This document shows positions 7,748-15,922 of a DNA stretch of 40,356 nt, piece by piece. The position numbers and the translations under genes were made by a program. The notes below the pieces were generated by a model that searched no databases, was not told where the DNA came from, and saw nothing but the letters and a program-made list of their open reading frames with translations. Every line of letters begins with the position of its first letter. The stretch's first letter is position 1. Origin of the DNA: an uncultured Pelagibacteraceae bacterium (lineage in GTDB: Bacteria; Pseudomonadota; Alphaproteobacteria; Pelagibacterales; Pelagibacteraceae); contig CACITU010000003.1 in NCBI GenBank assembly GCA_902589725.1, positions 84,655 through 125,010 of the forward strand. Direction: 5' to 3'.

Positions 7748-8679
7748 ACTTTCACCTCCCCATCAAATGGATCATATGTATCAATTTCTTGTGGTAACAC
7801 AGACCTAATTGCAATTTCTTCTGATCCCATTGCAACTAAATCATCAGATTCGTACAATACTAAAGGTTTTGCAGCCATAGTATCTTTAGCCATGCCTAAT
7901 GAATCTTTAGTTGCAACAAAGTATGTGAAAACCCCATCAAGACCAGTTAATGACTCTTTCATTCCTTCTTCTAAAGTTGCTCCATGTCTCATTTTTTCTG
8001 CAATATAAACTGCAATTAATTCTGAGTCACATTCTGACATAAATCTCATTCCCTTATTTTCTAAAACTCTTCTGTTGTTCCAATAATTAGTTAATTGTCC
8101 ATTATGAACTACAGACACATCACTAAATGGATAGCCCCAGAAAGGGTGAGCAGACTTAATATCAACACCTGACTCAGTTGCCATTCTAGCATGACCGATT
8201 GCATGTGTACCAACTACTTTATCTAAACTATATCTGTCACAGACCATTTTAGCATTTCCAAGATCTTTAATTACTTCTAAAGATTTTCCCATAGATAGAA
8301 TTTCAACACCTGGAATACTTTCAATTCTTTGTGAAAAGTCTAACAAATCTTTTGTATCATAATCAATTTCATATCTTAGAGAGTAAGGAAGAGTTCTCTC
8401 TTCTTTAACCACTTTAGCTCCCATCTCAGCTAGAGTTTCATCTACAATTTTTTTTCTTTCATCATAAACTGACACATCTTCCATAACCGATGAACTTCCT
8501 TCTCCTACGTTTTCTCCAACTTTAAATCGCATAATGAAGTTTTTTCCATCTGTATCTCCATATAAAGCGTATCCTGTAGAGTCTTCACCTCTATGTTTTA
8601 ATGCTTGGAGCATCCCTTGTAGCTCACTTCCAACATTTGAAGATTTTCCTCTATGAATTAAACCTGCTATTCCACACAT
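7735..8679 (-). CDS. mgsA: N-methylglutamate synthase subunit A (class II glutamine amidotransferase)
   Basis: N-terminal-nucleophile (Ntn) amidotransferase. The sequence begins MCGIAGLIHRG, so Cys2 becomes the catalytic N-terminal residue once Met is removed. Further family motifs are HRGEDSTGYA, the GHARMATES segment, AHPFWG, VVHNGQLTNYWNNRR and a late AMGSEE. In the methylamine pathway this subunit cleaves gamma-glutamylmethylamide to feed methylamine to MgsC. The length of 314 residues matches GlxB/MgsA rather than full-length PurF or GlmS. It begins 32 bases after the glutamine synthetase-like gene with an AAGGG ribosome binding site, placing all in one operon. Confidence 0.85.
   Translation of the reverse strand: MCGIAGLIHRGKSSNVGSELQGMLQALKHRGEDSTGYALYGDTDGKNFIMRFKVGENVGEGSSSVMEDVSVYDERKKIVDETLAEMGAKVVKEERTLPYSLRYEIDYDTKDLLDFSQRIESIPGVEILSMGKSLEVIKDLGNAKMVCDRYSLDKVVGTHAIGHARMATESGVDIKSAHPFWGYPFSDVSVVHNGQLTNYWNNRRVLENKGMRFMSECDSELIAVYIAEKMRHGATLEEGMKESLTGLDGVFTYFVATKDSLGMAKDTMAAKPLVLYESDDLVAMGSEEIAIRSVLPQEIDTYDPFDGEVKVWQI
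7753..7759 (-). promoter_or_regulatory. Strong Shine-Dalgarno site for mgsB inside mgsA
   Basis: GGAGGTG on the minus strand lies five bases before the mgsB ATG and inside the mgsA reading frame. It is close to the ideal anti-16S match, unlike most starts in this window. It allows efficient re-initiation on mgsB while mgsA is still being translated. Confidence 0.75.
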
Positions 8680-8711
8680 ATATTTATACCCTTTCTATCT
8701 ATTTCTGTGAC

Positions 8712-10181
8712 CTACGGTAGACAATCAAGATAAGTATCCAGATCCCATTGTGTTGTTGCACCAAGAAATCTTTCCCACTCATCATTTTTATACCAATGAA
8801 AAACTTTATACATCTCATCTGGCATTGCAGATTTAATTACATCATCCTCTGCCAGTCTATCCAAAGCTTCACCTAAACTTAATGGAAGTTTTTTAACATC
8901 TTTACCAGCTTTTTGAGCTTCATAAATATTTCTAGACTCTGGGGCTGCAGGTTTCATTTTCTTACTTATACCCTCATCGCAAGCTTTTAATAAAGCAGCA
9001 CCTAATAGGTAAGGATTGTGCATCGAATCTACTGATCTATACTCAAATCTTCCTGGTGCAGAAACTCTTAGACCACAAGTTCTGTTTTGGTATCCCCAAT
9101 CAGCGTAAACAGGAGCCCAAAATCCTTGATCCCATAATCTTCTATAAGAGTTTACTGTTGAAGATCCTAGAGCTGTTAATGCTGGTAAGTGCTTCATAAT
9201 ACCTGCAATTGATTGTAAACCAATTTTACCTGGTAATTGCATATCCTTAGTATCAGGCATAAAAGTATTAGTTCCACCTTCAACATAACTAAATACTTCT
9301 TCAACACCTGGAAGTGTTTTGTTCCCAAGTTTGTTTAGTTTAATTTTTCCACCTTTCCATAAAGACATATTTGTATGACAACCACTTGCAGAAACACCCA
9401 TAAATGGTTTTGTCATAAAGCAAGCTATCAAATTATGTTCTCTTGCAACTTGAGCACAAATTTGTCTGTAGGTTGATAATCTATCTGCGTTCCTTAAAAC
9501 GTTATCATAGGTCCAATTTAATTCTAATTGACCTGGCGCATCTTCATGGTCTCCTTGAATCATATCAAGACCCATTGCTTTAGCGTACTCAATAACCTTC
9601 ATAAATACTGGTCTCAATGATTCAAACTGATCGATGTGATAACAGAATGGTTTAGAAAAACCTTTTCCAGTTGGTGTACCATCCTCATTTTTTGTTAACC
9701 ACATCATTTCAGGCTCAGTACCAACTCTTAATTCTAGACCATGTTTTTTCTTAAATTCATCCATAAAAATTCTTAGATTTCCTCTGCAATCTGAAGTTAA
9801 ATGACCGCCTGGATTTTTTCTTTCTTCTCTATTTCTAAAACAAGTTACAAACACTCTTCCAACTCTTTTATCCCATGGTAATTGAACAAAAGTTTCAGGA
9901 TCAGGTATTCCAACAAGCTCCATAGCTTCCGGACCATAGCCGATGTAATTATTGTGACGATCTAAAAATAAGTTTGCAGTTGCTCCATAAACTAATTGAA
10001 ATCCTTTTTCTGCAGTTCTTTCCCAATGATCTGCAGGAATACCTTTACCAACAACTCTACCAGTTACAGAAATGAATTGATAATAAATATACGTGATGCC
10101 AAGTTCATTAATTTTTTCTCTGACTTTTTTAACTAATTTTGCTCTACCTGGCTGGTTAACGTGCTTCTCTAGATCTGTCAT
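8712..10181 (-). CDS. Glutamine synthetase-like ligase of unknown substrate
   Basis: Second GlnA-superfamily protein of the window, 489 residues, only distantly similar to GmaS at 1741-3066. It has the family landmarks: GIPDPETFVQLPW, GTEPEMMWL (metal/glutamate site), GDHEDAPGQLELNW, the SASGCHTNMSLW strand, STVNSYRRLW and APGRFEYRS. It should ligate glutamate gamma-carboxyl to an amine with ATP. Its position just before mgsABC suggests that it makes the gamma-glutamyl amide substrate for that complex, or glutamine for an amidotransferase role. The start is the ATG at 10181, five bases after a GAGGGG site at 10187-10192; a GTG at 10187 is the longer alternative. True glutamine synthetase is possible, but it is not a normal type I GlnA (no adenylylation-loop motif seen). 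Confidence 0.75.
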   Translation of the reverse strand: MTDLEKHVNQPGRAKLVKKVREKINELGITYIYYQFISVTGRVVGKGIPADHWERTAEKGFQLVYGATANLFLDRHNNYIGYGPEAMELVGIPDPETFVQLPWDKRVGRVFVTCFRNREERKNPGGHLTSDCRGNLRIFMDEFKKKHGLELRVGTEPEMMWLTKNEDGTPTGKGFSKPFCYHIDQFESLRPVFMKVIEYAKAMGLDMIQGDHEDAPGQLELNWTYDNVLRNADRLSTYRQICAQVAREHNLIACFMTKPFMGVSASGCHTNMSLWKGGKIKLNKLGNKTLPGVEEVFSYVEGGTNTFMPDTKDMQLPGKIGLQSIAGIMKHLPALTALGSSTVNSYRRLWDQGFWAPVYADWGYQNRTCGLRVSAPGRFEYRSVDSMHNPYLLGAALLKACDEGISKKMKPAAPESRNIYEAQKAGKDVKKLPLSLGEALDRLAEDDVIKSAMPDEMYKVFHWYKNDEWERFLGATTQWDLDTYLDCLP

Positions 10182-10250
10182 TTTCACCCCTCAATGAATT
10201 TAATTTATTCAAAAGTAGCTGAAAAATTTATTTGTGTCTAGGCTTAGAGT

Positions 10251-11579
10251 CTAGCTCCAAGGAAACGGACTGTTCGAAGTAGGGTGAAGTTCTCCCTTCT
10301 CGTAACGGTTGAATCTAAATGGTTTTAACAAATCACTTTCAGTACCAAGAATTTCTTTTGCAACAAGTTCGCCAACCCCAATCATTTTATAACCGTGGTT
10401 TGCATCTGCAATCATGTAAACGTTTTCAAAAAATCTGTCAAAGATTGGAAAGGAGTCTGGTGTCATACATCCAAGACCACCCGAAGGTCCTTTTCTATAT
10501 AAATCAGATTTACCTTCAAATCTTTTTTGACAATGAGCTAATGCTGAGCACCACATTTCACTAAAAGCATCAGTTGTTTGATACTCAGGTGACTCAATTC
10601 CATAAGGATCAACATTAACTTGATCAAAATGTTTTTTGACTATGTAAGGTGAAGTACCACCTTGAACACCTAATCCATCAATATCAGGTTTATAATAAAT
10701 TCCCCAAATTTTATCTGTTAATAATTTTTTAGTTTTATCTGAATATAACGGAGCAGTTGAGTCTACATGAACTACAGGGGGTTGTTTTCCATCATTTGTT
10801 TTTAGAAAATCTGGTTCAACACCAATAACACCTTCTTGTAACATCCAGTATGTCCACATATCAGTCTCATGCATTTTTCCATCTTTACCTTTTATATTTG
10901 CTGTTTTAGGTAATTCCAACATGTTCCAAAAATCTCTTGCCCAAGGACCTGCACCAATAACAACCTGTTCACATTCAATTATGCCTTTGTCTGTTTCTAT
11001 TCCTGTAACAGCTTGACTGTTACTTCCTTTTTTAAATCCTGTTACCTTTACACCTTTCATCACTTGAACACCATTTGATGTAGATTTACTCTCAAGTGCT
11101 TTAATTGAATCTTTGTTAAATGCGTATCCACCTTTTTTTTCATGAAGTACAGAAGTGATACCTTGTGCTTGCCAATCATCAAAAATATCCTTCATATAAT
11201 TTGAACAATCTTTTTCACCTTCTATGAAGACTGACTCGTATCCTATAGCTTTTTGTTGTTCATAAATAGTTGCAACATCTTCATGCATTACCTCAGGTGA
11301 TATTTGCATATAACCAACTGGATTGTATTTAAATGCTTTAGGATCACTCTCCCAAACAGAAACTGAGTGAGCCATTAATTCTCTCATTGCTGGTTGGAAA
11401 TAATTATTTCGTACAACACCACATGCAATTCCACTTGCACCAGCTGCAGTATCTTTTTTTTCTAAGACAACGATGTCACCAGGATTTTTGTAAGTTTCAG
11501 AAAGTTTCCAAGCAGTACTTAGACCATGTATTCCACCACCGATTATAACTACTTTAGCCTTTGAGGGTAATGTCGTCAT
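10251..11579 (-). CDS. FAD-dependent amine/imino-acid oxidoreductase (DAO/SoxB-like)
   Basis: DAO-superfamily flavoenzyme, 442 residues. The FAD dinucleotide motif VIIGGGIHGLS (11-21) opens the protein, followed by a VVRNNYFQPAMREL stretch like the RSNYMHD region of MgdA and a C-terminal GGLGCMTPDSFPIFDR flavin-contact segment. Similarity is to sarcosine oxidase/dimethylglycine dehydrogenase-type FAD domains. It lacks the GTARHDAV covalent-flavin histidine motif of MgdA and has no GcvT domain. It is first in the minus-strand run ahead of the GlnA-like gene and mgsABC. The likely role is oxidation of an N-methyl or gamma-glutamyl amine related to the pathway. The precise substrate cannot be called. 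Confidence 0.75.
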   Translation of the reverse strand: MTTLPSKAKVVIIGGGIHGLSTAWKLSETYKNPGDIVVLEKKDTAAGASGIACGVVRNNYFQPAMRELMAHSVSVWESDPKAFKYNPVGYMQISPEVMHEDVATIYEQQKAIGYESVFIEGEKDCSNYMKDIFDDWQAQGITSVLHEKKGGYAFNKDSIKALESKSTSNGVQVMKGVKVTGFKKGSNSQAVTGIETDKGIIECEQVVIGAGPWARDFWNMLELPKTANIKGKDGKMHETDMWTYWMLQEGVIGVEPDFLKTNDGKQPPVVHVDSTAPLYSDKTKKLLTDKIWGIYYKPDIDGLGVQGGTSPYIVKKHFDQVNVDPYGIESPEYQTTDAFSEMWCSALAHCQKRFEGKSDLYRKGPSGGLGCMTPDSFPIFDRFFENVYMIADANHGYKMIGVGELVAKEILGTESDLLKPFRFNRYEKGELHPTSNSPFPWS

Positions 11580-11680
11580 GACAAAACATTATTTTTTGGC
11601 AAGGGCAATTAATATAATTTTTTATAGAACTAAAATTTATATATAAAATATAGATACTTCGGTCTTATTCAAATATTTGG

Positions 11681-12031
11681 CTAATAACTTATGTTTTTTA
11701 AAGTAAGCAAATAATCATTGAATTCTTTAATAAATGATTCACTTGGCATTATATTTTTAATTCGCTGATCAGTTGAAGTTTTTTCCAGTCTAAAGAATCC
11801 TTTTTCACAAGCTTCAGTAATTATTAAAGCTGATTTAGGTCTCGAAGTCTTGAATAGTTTTGTTTTTAATTCCTCTACTGATAATTTTTTACCCTCTTTA
11901 TAAGCAGACATTACTAACAACATCATATGATAGTGCGATGGTGATTTTCTAAAAAAATAATTACTTGATGTATGAGATTGTCTCATTTGATCTTCCCAAA
12001 AATCTAAAAGCGTTTTTTTTTCTTTTGGCAT
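11681..12031 (-). CDS. Putative MarR-like winged-helix regulator
   Basis: Small (116 aa) protein with the shape of a MarR-type winged helix-turn-helix: an N-terminal helix, the helix pair LSVEELKTKLFKTSRPKSAL (recognition-helix region), GFFRLEKTSTDQRIKNI as the beta wing, and a C-terminal helix. The STDQRIK wing motif is MarR-like, although the whole protein is shorter than typical MarR (about 140 aa). It starts 5 bases downstream of tdm and is surely co-transcribed with it. This makes it a candidate local regulator of the TMAO genes, though no ligand or operator is known. It could also be a more general HTH protein. Confidence 0.6.
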   Translation of the reverse strand: MPKEKKTLLDFWEDQMRQSHTSSNYFFRKSPSHYHMMLLVMSAYKEGKKLSVEELKTKLFKTSRPKSALIITEACEKGFFRLEKTSTDQRIKNIMPSESFIKEFNDYLLTLKNISY

Positions 12032-12036
12032 ACCTC

Positions 12037-14376
12037 TTAAGATTTGACTCTCGATTTAGTTGGATCATAAAAAGGAAAACCAACTACTTTTGCACAAATT
12101 CTTTTTTGATGACCGTCAATTTTACCAATCTCAACATCAGTACCAATATCAGAGTACTGAACGTCTATTCTACAAAGTGCAATATTTTTATTTAAGGTAG
12201 AGGACAGGCATCCACTTGTAACTATACCAACTTGAGATCTTCCAATATGAACACAGTCTCCATGACCAGCTATTTCTTTGCCAGCAAGTTCCAATCCTAC
12301 TAATTTTTTTTGAGGGTTTGTTTTTCTTTTAACTAATTCCTCTTTACCAATAAAATCTTCCTCTTTTGTTTTCAATGGCACAGCAAAACCTATGCCAGCC
12401 TCAAAGGGATCTTGTTCACCATCAAACTCAGCACCAAATAAAATTAAACCCGCCTCAATTCTAAGTTTATCTAGAGCCGCAAACCCAGCTGGAATAAGCC
12501 CATCATCTTTACCCGCTTCCATTAATTTATCCCAAACTTCTGGCGCATGTTTTGGATGACACCATATCTCGTAACCTAACTCACCAGTATAACCAGTTCT
12601 AGAAACAATTAATGGTATGCCTTGAAGTTCTTCTATTCTACAAATTGTAAATCTAAACCAGCCCAACTCATCTATTGAGGGCTGTGTTGGTGGTGTAAAG
12701 ATTATTTTTTTTAAAATTTCTCTACTTTTAGGACCTTGCAGAGATACATTACTAATTTGGTCAGTAGAGTTTTTAACAATAGCATTAAAACTCTTTTTTT
12801 TTGCAATTTCTTTAAGCCATTCTCCACCATACTCATCTCCACATATCCACCTAAAACCTGTTTCGCTTAATTTTAAAAGAGTTCCATCATCAAACATCAT
12901 TCCATTTTCGTAACACATTGCGGAATATACAACTTGTCCAACAGAAAGCTTTTTTATATTCCTTGTAAGTGTGTAGTTCATTAACTCTTCAGCATCAGGA
13001 CCAATTATTTCAAATTTTCTTAATGATGATAGATCAATTAATACAGCATCATTTCTGCAAGCATTGTACTCATTAACTAATCCATGTTTAGTGTAATCAT
13101 TTGGAAGCCAAAAGCCTCTAGCATCAACAAAGTTTCTAGTTAACTTTGAAGTTCTTTCATAAAAGCCAGAATTTCTAGTAAGTTTATTTTCAGAGTCTGT
13201 TTTCATTCTAAAACCAAATGACTTTCTAAATTCTTTATTTTTGTCATAAGTTCTAACAAATATATTAGTAGGATTCCATGAATTACACGGATCTATATCA
13301 CTTGGACATGCAGTTGTTCCTATTGTTAAATCTTTTAAAGCCTTAAACATTACATAGTCACCAGGTCTTGAATAAGATTCATCAGAAATAACAGAATTTA
13401 ATCCTCCAGCAGAAGTGTTAAAAAATAAATTAATTGCATGCCAACCTTTTTGTTTCTGAACACCGTATTTTGACATACTTTCAGTTAAATTATCTGAACA
13501 ATTTGGATGACCAAAATATCCTGCGTCTTCATAATATTTAGATGTACATGCAAGATTAAAAGTATCATGTTTACCTACAGTATCTCTTATAACTTCAACA
13601 AGAGGCTCATGGTCTGTATCATAAAATTTAGAGTGTAATCCAGGTCCAGGAAAAGTATTTCCCATAAATGTTCTAGTGGTTTGCCAGTCTAATCCCTTTT
13701 CAATACCTTTTTCTAATTTTTTTGTGTCAAATGCTACGAAGTCAGAACACTGTCTTCCGGTTGGACTAATTATTTGAATATAATCTCCTTCTTTTACCTG
13801 GTAAGATATAGAAGTTTCTTTATTTATGTTTTCTTCATACAGAGGTTCAAATACAGGATCTGGTATTACATTTAGTTCTTTATCATTTATGATTTTAAAT
13901 CTCTTGATAAAAATCGTTAAATCACTTGGAGGATTTTGATTTGTTATATCCATATCATCGCCAGGTGCAGCAAAAATAGCAAAACATTTATCTTTTGATT
14001 TAAATTTCATGCTTTCTCCCGCTTTAGTATCGGGATCAAATATGATTGAAGATTTAGAGTCAGAAATATTTAAGTTTCTTTTTTTTAATTGATAATTTGT
14101 TGCTAATATCGTTTCATCCTTACCATTAAGAATATTTCTGATGAAATTTTTTTTATTGTTTGATTTCAAATTTAAAATTCCAACATCAGATTTACCATCT
14201 TTGTTAAAACAAATTATTTCACAAATTTGATTACCCTCATTATTAATAATTTCTAACTCATCATCAGGAAAAATTTGAAAAGCAGTAAGAGCACCACCAT
14301 TAACAACATGTCTTTCAACTCCAGGTGGTAAAATATTTAAACCAGGGTATTTAATATCTTTACTTGTTCCTAACAT
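12037..14376 (-). CDS. tdm: Trimethylamine-N-oxide demethylase (TMAO aldolase)
   Basis: Converts TMAO to dimethylamine and formaldehyde in the cytoplasm. 779 residues in two parts, as in known Tdm: an N-terminal DUF1989-type region (about 1-395) with conserved cysteines C210, C277, C293, C357 and C364 in motifs such as GRQCSDFVAFD, GHPNCSDNL and ACPSDIDPCNSWNPTN (candidate zinc ligands); and a C-terminal GcvT/aminomethyltransferase fold (about 400-779) with SRTGYTGELGYE and AALDKLRIEAGL, expected to bind tetrahydrofolate and capture formaldehyde. It is divergent from tmoX with 142 bases between the starts, and followed by the MarR-like gene. A dimethylglycine or sarcosine-type demethylase is the alternative, but the DUF1989-GcvT fusion beside tmoXVW is characteristic. 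Confidence 0.9.
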   Translation of the reverse strand: MLGTSKDIKYPGLNILPPGVERHVVNGGALTAFQIFPDDELEIINNEGNQICEIICFNKDGKSDVGILNLKSNNKKNFIRNILNGKDETILATNYQLKKRNLNISDSKSSIIFDPDTKAGESMKFKSKDKCFAIFAAPGDDMDITNQNPPSDLTIFIKRFKIINDKELNVIPDPVFEPLYEENINKETSISYQVKEGDYIQIISPTGRQCSDFVAFDTKKLEKGIEKGLDWQTTRTFMGNTFPGPGLHSKFYDTDHEPLVEVIRDTVGKHDTFNLACTSKYYEDAGYFGHPNCSDNLTESMSKYGVQKQKGWHAINLFFNTSAGGLNSVISDESYSRPGDYVMFKALKDLTIGTTACPSDIDPCNSWNPTNIFVRTYDKNKEFRKSFGFRMKTDSENKLTRNSGFYERTSKLTRNFVDARGFWLPNDYTKHGLVNEYNACRNDAVLIDLSSLRKFEIIGPDAEELMNYTLTRNIKKLSVGQVVYSAMCYENGMMFDDGTLLKLSETGFRWICGDEYGGEWLKEIAKKKSFNAIVKNSTDQISNVSLQGPKSREILKKIIFTPPTQPSIDELGWFRFTICRIEELQGIPLIVSRTGYTGELGYEIWCHPKHAPEVWDKLMEAGKDDGLIPAGFAALDKLRIEAGLILFGAEFDGEQDPFEAGIGFAVPLKTKEEDFIGKEELVKRKTNPQKKLVGLELAGKEIAGHGDCVHIGRSQVGIVTSGCLSSTLNKNIALCRIDVQYSDIGTDVEIGKIDGHQKRICAKVVGFPFYDPTKSRVKS

Positions 14377-14429
14377 TTTAATTTTTAAATATTGTTATAT
14401 TTTTTATCATCATTTTTATTGTTTAAATA

Positions 14430-14447
14430 TATATATATTTTTTAGAA
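14430..14447 (+). repeat. 18-base element shared with the fhs-mgdA region
   Basis: TATATATATTTTTTAGAA here is identical, on the opposite strand, to 27280-27297 between fhs and mgdA. It lies in the tdm/tmoX divergent intergenic region about 70 bases before the tmoX ATG. A looser relative (TTTTTTATAGAAC) lies at 11619-11630 ahead of the FAD oxidoreductase, and TTTTATAGAA lies at 16505-16514 ahead of tmoW. It could be an operator or a promoter UP-like tract. Low complexity makes chance a real alternative. Confidence 0.45.
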
Positions 14448-14470
14448 CTAATAATTCTTTACCTACCTAT

Positions 14471-14499
14471 TTGTTTTGTCATAGACTATTAAATATTAA
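14471..14499 (+). promoter_or_regulatory. Possible tmoX promoter
   Basis: TTGTTT at 14471-14476 and TATTAA at 14494-14499 are separated by 17 bases, a sigma70-like arrangement ending about 20 bases before the tmoX ATG. This predicts a very short leader that contains the GAGGGG ribosome binding site at 14508-14513. In DNA this AT-rich such matches are common, so the call is tentative. Confidence 0.3.
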
Positions 14500-14518
14500 T
14501 ATTAATAGAGGGGTATAC

Positions 14519-15463
14519 ATGAAAAAAATAATATCATTACTATCTGCTCTAGTGATTTCTGTTGTAAGTTTTGCGGGAATTTCTAACGCTGATAGCAAGA
14601 AGCCTATCGTTATCCCAACTCATAACTGGTCAAGTCAAATTGTAATGGCTTATGTTATTGGTGGGATTTTCGAAAGTATGGGCAATAACGTTAAATACGT
14701 TAACGCAGACTCACAAGCAGTTTATGAGTCAATTAGAATTGGAGATGTAACTATATCTCACGAGGTATGGGAATCTGCATTTGGTAAATCTTTTACTACT
14801 GCTTTAGATAAAGGTGGTTTATTAGATTGGGGTGATCATGAAGCAAGAACTCTTGAAGATATGGGATATCCAAACTGGGTTGCTGAAAAAGGATTATGCC
14901 CAGGTTTACCAGACTGGACAGCTTTAAAAAATCCAGATTGTGCTAAAAACTTTACAACACCTGATTCACCAGATGGAAAAGGAAGAATGTTGGAAGGTCC
15001 ACAAACTTGGCATGGTGACTTAATTCCGCAAAGAGTTGATGCACTAGGTTTAGGTGATTTATGGTGGGTTAAATTTGCTGGAAGTGCTGATGCACTTTGG
15101 GCAGAATTAGCAGCAGCTGAAAAAGAAGGAAGAGGAACAATTATCTTCAACTGGACGCCTAACTTCACAGATGGTGCTGGTTTTACATTTATTGACTTCC
15201 CTCCATACACAGCTGGTTGCAGACCAGAAGATGGTGGAGATGGTAAATGTGGTTCTCCTGATGGATACTTGAAAAAAGCAGTTCATGAGGATTTCCCAAA
15301 AACTCATCCTGATGCAGCAGCAACGTTTAAGAAAATGTCATTCTCTACAAGTCAAATTGGTGCAATGGCAGCCCTAGTTGACGTTGACAAAATGACTCAC
15401 GAAGATGCGGCTAAGAAATGGTTAGCTGATAACGAGTCAGTTTGGAAAGCTTTTATTAAATAA
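14519..15463 (+). CDS. tmoX: TMAO-binding periplasmic protein of the TmoXVW ABC transporter
   Basis: OpuAC-type substrate-binding protein. The ATG at 14519 follows a GAGGGG ribosome binding site by five bases and gives a proper signal peptide (MKKIISLLSALVISVVSFAG...NA, cleavage near residue 21); the ATG further upstream would ruin it. The mature part has the tryptophan-rich substrate cage of TMAO/betaine binders (HNWSSQ, EVWES, PNWVAEKG, LWWVKFAG, NWTPNF) and a cysteine-bracketed acidic loop (CRPEDGGDGKC) like the Ca-binding loop described for TmoX. It is 314 residues long. It is divergent from tdm and followed directly by a strong terminator. Choline or glycine betaine binding is the alternative, but the context favours TMAO. 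Confidence 0.9.
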   Translation: MKKIISLLSALVISVVSFAGISNADSKKPIVIPTHNWSSQIVMAYVIGGIFESMGNNVKYVNADSQAVYESIRIGDVTISHEVWESAFGKSFTTALDKGGLLDWGDHEARTLEDMGYPNWVAEKGLCPGLPDWTALKNPDCAKNFTTPDSPDGKGRMLEGPQTWHGDLIPQRVDALGLGDLWWVKFAGSADALWAELAAAEKEGRGTIIFNWTPNFTDGAGFTFIDFPPYTAGCRPEDGGDGKCGSPDGYLKKAVHEDFPKTHPDAAATFKKMSFSTSQIGAMAALVDVDKMTHEDAAKKWLADNESVWKAFIK

Positions 15464-15482
15464 GGATTAAAGTTTAAAATTT

Positions 15483-15519
15483 AAAATCTCCCCCAACTTT
15501 TTGGGGGGGATTTTTTTTT
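15483..15519 (+). terminator. Strong intrinsic terminator after tmoX
   Basis: An inverted repeat with core CCCCCAA / TTGGGGG (15490-15496 / 15501-15507, loop of four) extends outward to about 14 bp with one G-T pair. It ends in a run of nine T. It starts 19 bases after the tmoX stop codon. It would let the binding protein be made in large excess over the membrane components encoded further on. Confidence 0.9.
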
Positions 15520-15544
15520 ATATAATTTTGTGTAAAATAAATTC

Positions 15545-15922
15545 ATGAAAAAATTTCTACTTTTTATATTATTCAGCTTTTTAATAAGCTCCTCTGCACT
15601 TGCACGTAGTACCGGCTGTAAAGAGGGTAATTGTGATAATGGTTATGGCAAGTGGGTTTACACTGATAAAACCACTTATGAAGGGGAGTGGGTTTCTACA
15701 AAAAAAGAAGGACAAGGTGTAGAGACTTGGCCAAATGGATATATTTATAAAGGTGAATTTAAAAATAGTGTTTGGAGTGGAATTGGGACGTTAACATTTC
15801 CTGATGGCTCTACTTATGAAGGGGAGTGGGCAAATGGTTTTATGAATGGTCAAGGAACATTTACTTGGGCAGATGGAAAACAGAAAACAGGCATTTGGAA
15901 GAACGGTAAGTTACAAGAATAA
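15545..15922 (+). CDS. Secreted MORN-repeat protein
   Basis: 125 residues with an N-terminal signal peptide (MKKFLLFILFSFLISSSALA, cleavage near 20) followed by about four MORN repeats: NGYGKWVYTDKTTYEGEW, GQGVETWPNGYIYKGEF, GIGTLTFPDGSTYEGEW and GQGTFTWADGKQKTGIW. MORN repeats form an extended beta-hairpin surface, often near membranes. Two cysteines (CKEGNC) just after the signal peptide could form a disulfide in the periplasm. It lies after the tmoX terminator and overlaps the next gene by one base, so the two are co-translated. A link to TMAO transport is only positional. Confidence 0.85.
   Translation: MKKFLLFILFSFLISSSALARSTGCKEGNCDNGYGKWVYTDKTTYEGEWVSTKKEGQGVETWPNGYIYKGEFKNSVWSGIGTLTFPDGSTYEGEWANGFMNGQGTFTWADGKQKTGIWKNGKLQE

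Noticed and set aside
5481..8679. A split housekeeping glutamate synthase (GltB)
   Set aside because: The three separate subunits match the Mgs/Glx arrangement and no GltD is present.
10187..10250. A terminator between the FAD oxidoreductase and the GlnA-like gene
   Set aside because: The possible CTAG-based stem has a mismatch, is short and lacks a following T run.
14377..14518. A riboswitch ahead of tmoX
   Set aside because: The region is AT-rich without a convincing multi-stem fold, and the likely leader is only about a dozen bases.
14836..15307. Minus-strand open frames opposite tmoX
   Set aside because: The plus strand encodes a clear TmoX with signal peptide; these frames are its shadows.
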